From Planctomycetaceae bacterium (lineage in GTDB: Bacteria > Planctomycetota > Planctomycetia > Pirellulales > Pirellulaceae): a stretch of 6,207 nt of DNA. The notes beneath the pieces are model-generated. The model did no database searches, had not been told where the DNA came from, and was given only the letters and a program-made list of their open reading frames with translations. Made by a program: the position numbers and the translations under genes. Below are positions 1-6,029 of this stretch, one piece after another. Position 1 is the stretch's first letter; the number at the start of each line of letters is the position of its first letter. Location: contig REEF01000739.1 in the NCBI GenBank assembly GCA_007695205.1, forward strand, positions 1 through 6,207, written 5' to 3'.

Positions 1-14
1 GGACGGGGCGGAAG

Positions 15-87
<73 letters not shown>

Positions 88-108
88 TTGGCGAGTTACA
101 AGATGCAT

Positions 109-137
109 AGAATACGGGGCGGGATGACCGTTGTCAA
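109..137 (-). promoter_or_regulatory. sigma70-type promoter of the tRNA-Phe gene
   Basis: On the minus strand a consensus -35 box TTGACA (137 to 132) is followed, after exactly 17 bp, by the -10 box TATTCT (114 to 109). Transcription should begin near position 102, leaving a leader of about 15 nt before the mature tRNA 5' end at 87. The perfect -35 box and ideal spacing fit a strongly expressed stable-RNA gene. Confidence 0.75.
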
Positions 138-353
138 TTCGGTAGCGAAGATCTTTTGGCCGAAATGTGCCAAACACGCGGCCAGGATGGTAGTTAGGTG
201 CCGATGGGGGATTGCATTCAGGTCAAACTAGTCGCTTTTGCTCATGCCGCTGACACACGATCGATGCCGAATTTCTCGGCAATTCTTTCGAGCGATGTAA
301 TGATGCGAATGCCCCGCTGTACTTCTGAATAGCGAAAAATGGTCAATCAAAGG
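138..353. other. intergenic stretch without a convincing gene
   Basis: This stretch separates the tRNA promoter from the promoter of the EEP-fold gene. It holds an interrupted inverted repeat, TGGCCG (157-162) with CGGCCA (179-184), with an inner GTG/CAC pair (167-169, 175-177). It also has a 6-bp hairpin TGCCGA/TCGGCA (265-270, 276-281) inside a minus-strand protein-like remnant annotated separately. Neither hairpin is followed by a run of T on either strand, so I do not call a terminator. Longer minus-strand open frames here have no ribosome binding site and no family character. Confidence 0.5.
242..346 (-). pseudogene. possible remnant of a coding C-terminus (34 codons)
   Basis: One minus-strand frame between a TGA at 349-347 and a TGA at 244-242 encodes 34 residues that read like genuine protein, with an amphipathic helix (RGIRIITSLERIAEKFGI) near the C-terminal end. 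A TTG at 346 could serve as a start, but no Shine-Dalgarno site precedes it. Third codon positions are about half G/C, with no strong coding bias. I do not recognise the family. It could be the leftover tail of a decayed gene, a tiny gene, or chance; the other minus-strand frames across this stretch look random. Confidence 0.18.
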
Positions 354-382
354 TTGTGGTATTCCGAATGTTCCAGTATAAG
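354..382 (+). promoter_or_regulatory. probable promoter of the EEP-fold gene
   Basis: TTGTGG (354-359) and TATAAG (377-382) are 17 bp apart. The -10 box matches the sigma70 consensus at five of six positions, but the -35 box only at its TTG. A start near 389 would give a leader of about 90 nt before the ATG at 482. No competing promoter is visible nearer the gene. Confidence 0.4.
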
Positions 383-481
383 CGTTTGCTAAGCATTGTC
401 CCATTCGGCTTAGGGGCGAAGGTTCCCGTCGCGCGACCCCAAGCCGCCCGTTCGCAAGATAGCCTCGAAGGATAGCCACGG

Positions 482-1816
482 ATGGCCCGTTCCAGGAGGA
501 GAATGACCACGGCGCAGTTGGTGATGAGTCTCATCGCATTCGCGCTACCACGTCCGATTCGCCGCATGGTCACGGGGCGTATGGGAGCCCCTATCTCGCT
601 ATTGTTGCTCATGATTCTAGTCGGTTCGGGGGTTTTCTCGATCAATTGGGCTGGCCAACGCCCGCGATTGGCCATCGATCGAGAGAGGGCCGAGCAGGTC
701 AAACGCCGTGTCGCGGACCGAGTGCAATCGGTGCGTAGCACGATGGGAGAAACCCATGATGGCCCCCGATTGACATCTTTACTTGCAGAATTCGCGGGGT
801 TGAACCAAGCCATCGGGCACCAGTTCTCTGCGGAAGTCCGAAGCCCCGATGTTGCGACGGATTCAATACCACCATCGGCAGGCCAGACTCCTCCAAACTC
901 GTCTGTTCCGGTTGTACCGCCCGTTTCCCCCGAACCTGCAAGCCCCGTTCTGCCGTCGCACTCGCAGCAACCGGCGGATGCCGAGGTGATCCGTATCGCG
1001 GCGCTGCCGTTATCCACGCTGAGTCCCTCGACGTTGGCTATCCCCCAGATGATGGACATTCTGGTCGACTTCATACGAAGATTTGACATGATCGCCGTAC
1101 AAGATATCCGCGCGGTCGACGACTCGACGTTGCCCACCTTTGTTTCGATGGTCAATGCCCAAGGCGCACGCTACGCCTATTTGTTGGGGCCTCCGGTGGG
1201 CCGTTCATCGAGTCCGGCTCAGTATGCGTTTCTGTTCGATTCGGATCGGCTGGAAGTCGATATGGGCAGCGTGTATACCGTGCCCGTTCCACCCGAATTG
1301 ATGGAACGTCAACCGCTGGTGGCTCGGTTTCGAGTCCGCAAGGTACCCGTCGAGCACGCGTTTACGTTCACACTTGTAAATGTTCAAGTCCAAGCGGATC
1401 GCATGGCGGTTGAATTGGATACGTTGGCCGACGTTTTCCTCAGCGTTCAAAGAAACGGCAGCGGCGAGGATGACGTGATCTTGTTGGGGGATTTAGGCGA
1501 TTCAAAAACTTTGGGGAGAATCGGCCAATTTCCGAACATCACGGCGACGGTCCCAGAGCCATCGACCGATCGTCATCAGGAATCCTCGACGTTCAATCTG
1601 CTCTACGATACGGGGGCGACGGTCGAGCATACCGGACGCAGCGGCGTGTTGAACCTGATGAGTCTGTATGGCTTGAGCCGCGAGCAAGCACTGTTCGTGT
1701 CTCAGCAAAAGCCGATTTGGGCGGAGTTCAGCGTTTACGAAGGCGGCATCGCTCCAGTCGCCCGTCTGCCGCGGGACGCGCAGTCATGGAGCACGCCCCC
1801 CATAATAATGCGTTGA
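482..1816 (+). CDS. membrane-anchored EEP-fold (DNase I-like) protein, probable pseudoenzyme
   Basis: A 444-residue protein starting at ATG 482, preceded by GAAGGA (467-472) at 9-nt spacing. Residues 1-35 are Arg-rich and should stay in the cytoplasm. Residues 36-55 form one membrane helix. Residues 65-115 are charged and helical, and 122-165 a Pro/Ser-rich linker. Residues 168-420 match the endonuclease/exonuclease/phosphatase fold: VQDIR at 206-210, GR..QYAFLFD at 240-253, FTFTLVNV at 294-301, ILLGDL at 333-338 and the ending WAEFSVYEGG at 413-422. The topology places this domain outside the cytoplasm. Active members cleave phosphodiester bonds with a metal-dependent Asn/Glu/His/Asp set. 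Here that set is largely gone: the first-strand Asn is P176, the Glu is D208, the His is Q302, the Asn after the conserved Asp is G339, the Asp of the YDN motif is F371, and the final Asp-His pair is Q408-Q409. R210, Y248 and D337 remain. The frame is intact and the scaffold preserved, so it is probably a functional non-catalytic protein. Its partner or ligand is unknown, and no neighbour explains it. Confidence 0.82.
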   Translation: MARSRRRMTTAQLVMSLIAFALPRPIRRMVTGRMGAPISLLLLMILVGSGVFSINWAGQRPRLAIDRERAEQVKRRVADRVQSVRSTMGETHDGPRLTSLLAEFAGLNQAIGHQFSAEVRSPDVATDSIPPSAGQTPPNSSVPVVPPVSPEPASPVLPSHSQQPADAEVIRIAALPLSTLSPSTLAIPQMMDILVDFIRRFDMIAVQDIRAVDDSTLPTFVSMVNAQGARYAYLLGPPVGRSSSPAQYAFLFDSDRLEVDMGSVYTVPVPPELMERQPLVARFRVRKVPVEHAFTFTLVNVQVQADRMAVELDTLADVFLSVQRNGSGEDDVILLGDLGDSKTLGRIGQFPNITATVPEPSTDRHQESSTFNLLYDTGATVEHTGRSGVLNLMSLYGLSREQALFVSQQKPIWAEFSVYEGGIAPVARLPRDAQSWSTPPIIMR

Positions 1817-1893
1817 CATCTGCACTGGGGAAAAGGTTGCCGCATCGTTGTCTTTTGACGCTCGCCAGCGTTCTCTGCGCCGTGTTGGACAGG

Positions 1894-1925
1894 GCCTGGC
1901 CGCTTGGCAGGCGTTGTGTTACAAC
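1894..1925 (+). terminator. two adjacent hairpins after the EEP-fold gene, possible terminator
   Basis: GCCTGGCC (1894-1901) pairs with GGCAGGC (1906-1912) through seven base pairs with one bulged G, around the loop GCTT. It is followed at once by GTTGT (1913-1917) pairing with ACAAC (1921-1925) around GTT. The T-rich GTTGTGTT after the first stem is a poor U-tract, so intrinsic termination is only possible. The hairpins lie 78 nt past the stop codon and 69 nt before the transporter start, so they could instead belong to its leader. Nothing else is evident in the 1817-1994 gap. Confidence 0.28.
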
Positions 1926-1994
1926 CGCAGTTTCTCGGCGGCGGCGGCTGACCGGGCGAGCGATTTCAGGTTCCTTTGGTGAGGCGAAGCGACC

Positions 1995-3311
1995 ATGAGT
2001 TCCGATGGCCATCTAAGCGACATCCCTGCCCCACGGTCCTCGATTTCCCTGCTGGTCCGGCTGGCGTTGATGATGTTCCTGCAGTACTTCGTCCAGGGCT
2101 GCTATCTGCCGATCGCTGCCCTGTACGTCGACCAGACGCTGGGCTTCAGCGCTCAACAAGTCGGTTATTTCGTCGCTGCGTTGGCCGTGGGTCCGATTTT
2201 GGCGCCGTTTGTGATCGGGCAGATCGTCGACCGTGCATTCTCGACCGAGCGGGTCATGGCCTTTTGTCATTTGACAGGCGGCTTATTGATGCTGGCGTTA
2301 TTTACGCAACGAGCCGTCTGGCCGGTGATCATTCTGGGGACGCTGTATTCGGTGTTGTACGTACCGACGATGATGCTGTCCAATTCGTTGGCTTTCCGGC
2401 ACCTGAAGAACGGCGAGCTGGAGTTTCCTTGGGTCAGGTTGTTCGGCACGATCGGCTTCATCGTTCCCGCGTTTCTGATCGAACTGGGCTGGCTGCGCGG
2501 TCTGCAAGGCGAAGCGTTGGCGGCGGCTCGCGGAATCGCGTTCGCGATGTCCGGCGCGATCGGGATCGTGATGAGCGTCTACTGCTTGACGCTTCCGCAC
2601 ACGCCGCCCGCCACTCGCGATCGGCACACGTATGCCCCGGGCATCGTGATGGCCATGTTGCGCCAACGCCATTTCCTGGTGATCGTTTTGGTGACCTTTT
2701 TCATCTGCATCTCACACCAGTACTTCTTTGTATTCAACAGCCTGTTTTTGCGTGACATCCTGGACAGCGGCGGATGGAAGGAAGCAGGCGAGCAGATGCT
2801 CAGCTCGCTGGGCCAGTGGTGCGAGATCTTGGTGATGGCCTTTCTGGGATATCTGTTGAAGAGCCTGGGATACAAACGAACGCTGATCCTGGGCGCCACG
2901 GCGTACTTCCTGCGATTCGTGCTATTTTCGCTGGTCTTCAGCCTCGATCCGCCGTTTGTTGGCAAGCTGATTTTGGCGGGTGTCGGTCAGGCCCTGCATG
3001 GTTTCTGCTTCGGCTGCTTCCTGGCCGTCGGTTACATGTATGTCGACCGGATCGCTCCGCCGGACGTTCGAGGCAGCATGCAGAACATCTATGGCGTGTT
3101 CTTCGTCAGCATCGGCTTTTTGGTGGGTGGGTTGGTCGGCGGAGCGGTCGGCGATTGGTTTACCACCGAGGTCAACGGGGTGCGCGAGCGCGACTGGACC
3201 AGCATCTGGCTCACCGGTTCCGCGTTGTGCGCTGCCTGTGTGGCCGCCCTGATGATCTTTTTCCCCTCGGCGCTTCCCAACCGTGGCTCGGACGAAACCA
3301 CTCAGGGCTAG
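1995..3311 (+). CDS. MFS transporter, nucleoside:H+ symporter (NupG-like) family
   Basis: A 438-residue inner-membrane carrier of the length usual for this family, with about twelve hydrophobic helices (roughly 17-40, 52-76, 84-104, 108-132, 147-166, 178-200, 222-246, 268-290, 295-316, 321-345, 363-388 and 402-424). Segments recall E. coli NupG/XapB: FCHLTGG (90-96), YVPTMMLSN (122-130), the WVRLFGTIGF stretch (146-155) after helix 4, LTLPHTPP (198-205), the GQWCE helix (273-277), LRFVLF (306-311), and a C-terminal W..IWL (401-406). Family members import nucleosides with protons, and import of a nucleoside or related sugar derivative is the likely role here. The acidic residue of the NupG segment GCAFDFF is replaced: the matching FCFGCF (337-342) has G340. 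Exact substrate and coupling are therefore uncertain. The start is supported by GGTGAGG (1979-1985), 9 nt before the ATG. No nucleoside-metabolism gene lies beside it in this window. Confidence 0.85.
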   Translation: MSSDGHLSDIPAPRSSISLLVRLALMMFLQYFVQGCYLPIAALYVDQTLGFSAQQVGYFVAALAVGPILAPFVIGQIVDRAFSTERVMAFCHLTGGLLMLALFTQRAVWPVIILGTLYSVLYVPTMMLSNSLAFRHLKNGELEFPWVRLFGTIGFIVPAFLIELGWLRGLQGEALAAARGIAFAMSGAIGIVMSVYCLTLPHTPPATRDRHTYAPGIVMAMLRQRHFLVIVLVTFFICISHQYFFVFNSLFLRDILDSGGWKEAGEQMLSSLGQWCEILVMAFLGYLLKSLGYKRTLILGATAYFLRFVLFSLVFSLDPPFVGKLILAGVGQALHGFCFGCFLAVGYMYVDRIAPPDVRGSMQNIYGVFFVSIGFLVGGLVGGAVGDWFTTEVNGVRERDWTSIWLTGSALCAACVAALMIFFPSALPNRGSDETTQG

Positions 3312-3360
3312 CCGATTTCGTGACGACGACGTCTTCTCGGCTCCGCTTCCTTGCCCCAAG

Positions 3361-3389
3361 TTGACATCGGGACTTGTTGATGATCTACT
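3361..3389 (+). promoter_or_regulatory. promoter of the rubredoxin-cytochrome / GltB2-like operon
   Basis: A consensus -35 box TTGACA (3361-3366) is followed after 17 bp by TCTACT (3384-3389), a four-of-six match to the -10 consensus. Transcription would start near 3396, about 65 nt before the ATG at 3461. It is the only good candidate in the 149-base gap after the transporter gene, and suggests the redox pair is transcribed separately from it. Confidence 0.5.
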
Positions 3390-3460
3390 AACGCATCGGC
3401 TAGTCCCTTTGCGGGCGTGTCGTTCTCGTTTCGAGAAAGCAAGCACCAGGAGGCTTCCCG

Positions 3461-4561
3461 ATGGCCCACTATGTCTGCTCTGTGTGTGGTTACGTTCACG
3501 ACGATGCTCGGGCGAAAACCCGCTGGGACTCGCTGCCATCGGATTGGACATGTCCGGTCTGCGGGGCGGCCAAGTCAGCGTTCCAGGAATCGAGCAGCGA
3601 AGCCTTCTCGGATTCCGATACGAAGACGGGCATGTTTGGCATGGCCGGTCGGGCAGTGATGGCCCATCGTATGTTCGGCTACGTGTTCTTGGCCATCTAT
3701 GTGGTGCTGATGGTACAGATGGTCCCGCGATTGTGGATGTATCAGATCGAGTTTCCTGCCCGGACCGTGCTGCACATCGGGCTGGGCATGGCGATCGGGA
3801 CGGCTCTGCTGCTGAAGATCGCGATCGTCCGATTCTTTCGACGGCTGGACCGGTCGCTGGTGCCGACGCTGGGAACCTCGCTGTTGGTCAGCAGTGTCGT
3901 GCTGATCGGTTTTTCCGTTCCCGCGGCTTTTCGAGAGGCTTGGGCGACCGCCCGGCTGTTTACCCCGGAGAACGTCCAGCGAGTGAGTGATCTGCTAGGC
4001 CAGACGGGGTTGGAACCAGCCGAGTGCCAGCGGTTGGCTCAACCGGAATCCTTGCGAGCCGGCCAGCGGGTACTGCGCCAGGATTGTATCGCCTGCCATG
4101 ATCTGCGAACCGTGTTGGCTCGCCCACGAACCCCCGAGAGTTGGCGTCAGACGGTGCGGCGGATGGCCGATCGGACGACGATGCTCAATCCTTTGGAGGA
4201 GGAACCGCAGTGGTTGGTGACCGCCTACCTGATCGCCGTGTCGCCGCAGCTCCAGCAGTCGGCTCAGCGGTTGAGCGGCCAGCAGCAACGGCGCGAGCAA
4301 TCGCGGCAGGCGGCGGAAGCCTTGGTCGAAGAACCCGAGGAACCCATCGCCTACGATGCGCGGGCGGCCCAGCAATTGTTCGAGTACAAGTGCGCACAAT
4401 GCCACAGCCTGGCTTTGGTCGACTACGTTCCGCCCGATTCGAAGGAAGCAGCACGTCAGATAGTGCTTTCGATGGTGGACGAGGGGATGGAAGCGACCGA
4501 AGCGGAGCTGTCTCAACTCGTGCGGTACCTGACCGAGACGTTTGCCCAATCTCCGGAGTAG
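3461..4561 (+). CDS. rubredoxin / three-helix membrane / di-haem cytochrome c fusion protein
   Basis: A 366-residue electron-transfer protein. The start at 3461 follows AGGAGG (3448-3453) at 7-nt spacing. Residues 1-42 are a short rubredoxin with iron ligands C6, C9, C31 and C34; the segment between the Cys pairs is about eight residues shorter than in common rubredoxins. Membrane helices lie at about 70-89, 102-124 and 135-153. The Arg-rich RFFRRLDR (124-131) between the last two indicates a cytoplasmic N-terminus and periplasmic C-terminus. Two haem c sites follow: CIACH (209-213), with M241 as likely distal ligand, and CAQCH (311-315), with M343 as likely ligand. A Gln/Arg/Glu-rich linker (263-298) separates them. 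H69 and H105 at the helix ends could hold a b haem, which is inference. The parts should carry electrons between the cytoplasm and periplasmic cytochromes. The next gene starts four bases after the stop, so the two are surely co-transcribed and probably partners. I know no gene name for this architecture. Confidence 0.9.
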   Translation: MAHYVCSVCGYVHDDARAKTRWDSLPSDWTCPVCGAAKSAFQESSSEAFSDSDTKTGMFGMAGRAVMAHRMFGYVFLAIYVVLMVQMVPRLWMYQIEFPARTVLHIGLGMAIGTALLLKIAIVRFFRRLDRSLVPTLGTSLLVSSVVLIGFSVPAAFREAWATARLFTPENVQRVSDLLGQTGLEPAECQRLAQPESLRAGQRVLRQDCIACHDLRTVLARPRTPESWRQTVRRMADRTTMLNPLEEEPQWLVTAYLIAVSPQLQQSAQRLSGQQQRREQSRQAAEALVEEPEEPIAYDARAAQQLFEYKCAQCHSLALVDYVPPDSKEAARQIVLSMVDEGMEATEAELSQLVRYLTETFAQSPE

Positions 4562-4565
4562 CATC

Positions 4566-5945
4566 ATGGATCCTTTCGTCAATGCCATCTTGGGTGTGCT
4601 GTTCGTCGTTGCTGGTGCCGTAGCGACGTTGGTGATGTACCAGATGCGCGGATCGACCGCTGGGCCCGAATCCGGTGACGAGCCAACGTGGGACCCCGCA
4701 GGGCACGAGGACGATTCGCAGGAATACCTAGCGGCTTGGCAGAGATCGGGGGATGATCGGGAGCAAACGATGGCCGACATCCACACCATGGCCACGACGG
4801 GGCGATCGATGATCGAGCCGATGCGAACCGGCAAGCAGGTCGTCTGCTGGGATGATCTGCTGATCCAAGGCGCGCAACTGGCTCGGCTGCCGCTGAACGA
4901 GGATGTTCCGGTTTGCACCCGCACGACGATCGGCCCCGCAGCGGGACATCCTCTGGTCATCGAGACACCCGTGTTGATTTCGCACATGTCGTTCGGCGCT
5001 TTGTCTCGCGAGATCAAAGTCGCTCTGGCTCGTGGCAGTGCGGCGGCTCAAACGGCCATTTGTTCCGGCGAAGGGGGCATCCTGGAAGCAGAACTGCTGG
5101 CCGCGTATCGCTATGTGTTCGAGTACGTGCCCCACCAGTACAGCGTGACCGACGAGAACCTGAAACGCGTCGCCGCGATCGAAATCAAAATCGGCCAGTC
5201 CGCGAAACCGGGGATGGGGGGACATCTGCCGGGAAAAAAAGTTACTGCCGAGATCGCGGCGGTCCGAGGTCGGCCGGAAGGCCGCGATATCATCAGCCCC
5301 GCCCACTTCTCCGACATCCGTACGCCGGAGGATCTGGCACGCAAGGTCCACGAGTTGCGGCAGCGGTCCGAAGGACGGCCGATCGGGATCAAGATCGCGG
5401 CGGGCCACATCGAAGAGGATCTGGCGTTCGTGCTGCAGGCGAATCCGGATTTCGTCACCATCGATGGCCGCGCCGGTGCGACGGGAGCCGCTCTCAAGCT
5501 GATCAAAGATGCGACGTCCATCCCCACCCTGTTCGCCTTGCATCGCGCTCGGCGGTTCCTGGATCAACACCAGGCGAAACACGTTTCGTTGGTGATCACC
5601 GGTGGATTGCGGATCGCCTCGGATTTTGCCAAAGCCCTGGCCCTGGGCGCTGACGCGATCGCGATCAGCACCGCCGCCTTGCTCGCGGCCGGATGCCAAC
5701 AATATCGGATCTGTCACACCGGCCGCTGCCCGGTGGGCATCACGTCGCAAGATCCCCAACTTCGGGCTCGCCTGCTGGTTGACAAGTCCGCCGGTCGATT
5801 AGAGAATTTCCTTCGTGTCACCAACCACGAATTAGCCACATTCGCTCGATTGACCGGCCATGACAATGTCCATCACCTGTCTCTCGTCGACCTGTGTACT
5901 ACCAATTCGGAGATTTCCAACCATACGGAGATTGCACATGTCTGA
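4566..5945 (+). CDS. membrane-anchored glutamate-synthase-type (GltB2) FMN / 3Fe-4S oxidoreductase
   Basis: A 459-residue protein starting at ATG 4566, chosen because GGAG (4555-4558) lies 7 nt upstream; an ATG 24 nt earlier in frame lacks such a site. Residues 5-26 are one membrane helix, followed by an acidic linker (35-65). The rest matches the FMN-binding barrel of glutamate synthase: PVLISHMSFGALS (135-147), CSGEGG (166-171), KIGQSAKPGMGGHLPGKKV (208-226), SPAHFSDIRTPEDL (244-257), TIDGRAGATGAA (298-309) and ITGGLRIASDFAKA (344-357). C377, C383 and C388 (C-x5-C-x4-C, then PVG) reproduce the 3Fe-4S ligand spacing of glutamate synthase. The glutamine amidotransferase and C-terminal GXGXG domains are absent, so it is unlikely to make glutamate from glutamine alone. 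The family also includes N-methylglutamate synthase-type proteins and many uncharacterised oxidoreductases. The likely electron partner is the rubredoxin of the preceding gene, on the same predicted membrane face. The substrate is unknown. Confidence 0.9.
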   Translation: MDPFVNAILGVLFVVAGAVATLVMYQMRGSTAGPESGDEPTWDPAGHEDDSQEYLAAWQRSGDDREQTMADIHTMATTGRSMIEPMRTGKQVVCWDDLLIQGAQLARLPLNEDVPVCTRTTIGPAAGHPLVIETPVLISHMSFGALSREIKVALARGSAAAQTAICSGEGGILEAELLAAYRYVFEYVPHQYSVTDENLKRVAAIEIKIGQSAKPGMGGHLPGKKVTAEIAAVRGRPEGRDIISPAHFSDIRTPEDLARKVHELRQRSEGRPIGIKIAAGHIEEDLAFVLQANPDFVTIDGRAGATGAALKLIKDATSIPTLFALHRARRFLDQHQAKHVSLVITGGLRIASDFAKALALGADAIAISTAALLAAGCQQYRICHTGRCPVGITSQDPQLRARLLVDKSAGRLENFLRVTNHELATFARLTGHDNVHHLSLVDLCTTNSEISNHTEIAHV

Positions 5946-6003
5946 AGACGTGTCCGTCTCCGGTTACTTTGTCGTCTGTGCCGTATCGGTGCATTTCTTG
6001 TGA
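5938..6003 (+). CDS. possible 21-residue small ORF overlapping the GltB2-like gene
   Basis: An ATG at 5938 overlaps the last eight bases of the preceding gene in another frame and opens a 21-codon frame ending with TGA at 6001-6003. GGAG (5927-5930) sits 7 nt upstream, which is ideal spacing for translational coupling. The peptide starts MSEDVSVSGYFVVC and continues hydrophobic, so it might be a tiny membrane peptide. With no homology or composition evidence it may equally be chance. Confidence 0.18.
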   Translation: MSEDVSVSGYFVVCAVSVHFL

Positions 6004-6008
6004 ACGTG

Positions 6009-6027
6009 TGTTACGAAAGGAGTAACA
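6009..6027 (+). promoter_or_regulatory. hairpin displaying the Shine-Dalgarno site of the lipoprotein gene
   Basis: TGTTAC (6009-6014) and GTAACA (6022-6027) are perfect inverted complements, giving a 6-bp stem around the loop GAAAGGA (6015-6021). Most of the AAAGGAG ribosome binding site (6016-6022) lies in the loop, and its last G closes the stem. The ATG follows at 6030. Such a stem could tune translation of the lipoprotein, but with a site this short chance is possible. Confidence 0.35.
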
Positions 6028-6029
6028 GG

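Noticed and set aside
1..14. Possible attachment site at the tRNA 3' end
   Set aside because: Only 14 bases lie beyond the tRNA end and no direct repeat of it or integrase gene is in the window.
157..184. Inverted repeat TGGCCG/CGGCCA upstream of the tRNA promoter as terminator or operator
   Set aside because: No T run follows on either strand, the arms are short with an internal loop, and the distance to the promoter does not suggest a specific regulator.
343..1155. A 270-codon minus-strand open frame opposite the EEP-fold gene
   Set aside because: It is antisense to a gene with recognised domains, has low-complexity Ser/Gly/Thr/Arg composition, no ribosome binding site and no family motif.
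1813..1860. TTGACA (1813) and TTGACG (1855) as -35 boxes for the transporter gene
   Set aside because: No acceptable -10 box occurs at 16-18 bp after either, so a promoter cannot be supported from sequence.
3310..3342. Inverted repeat AGCCGA/TCGGCT after the transporter stop codon as a terminator
   Set aside because: The 21-base interior pairs poorly and no run of T follows the second arm, so an intrinsic terminator is not supported.
4542..4565. Earlier in-frame ATG for the GltB2-like protein adding eight residues
   Set aside because: It overlaps the preceding gene, has no Shine-Dalgarno site, and the ATG at 4566 has GGAG at ideal spacing directly before the membrane helix.
3995..5759. Long minus-strand open frames (340 and 343 codons) opposite the cytochrome and GltB2-like genes
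   Set aside because: They are shadows of well-supported plus-strand genes in GC-rich DNA, Arg-rich and without recognisable domains.
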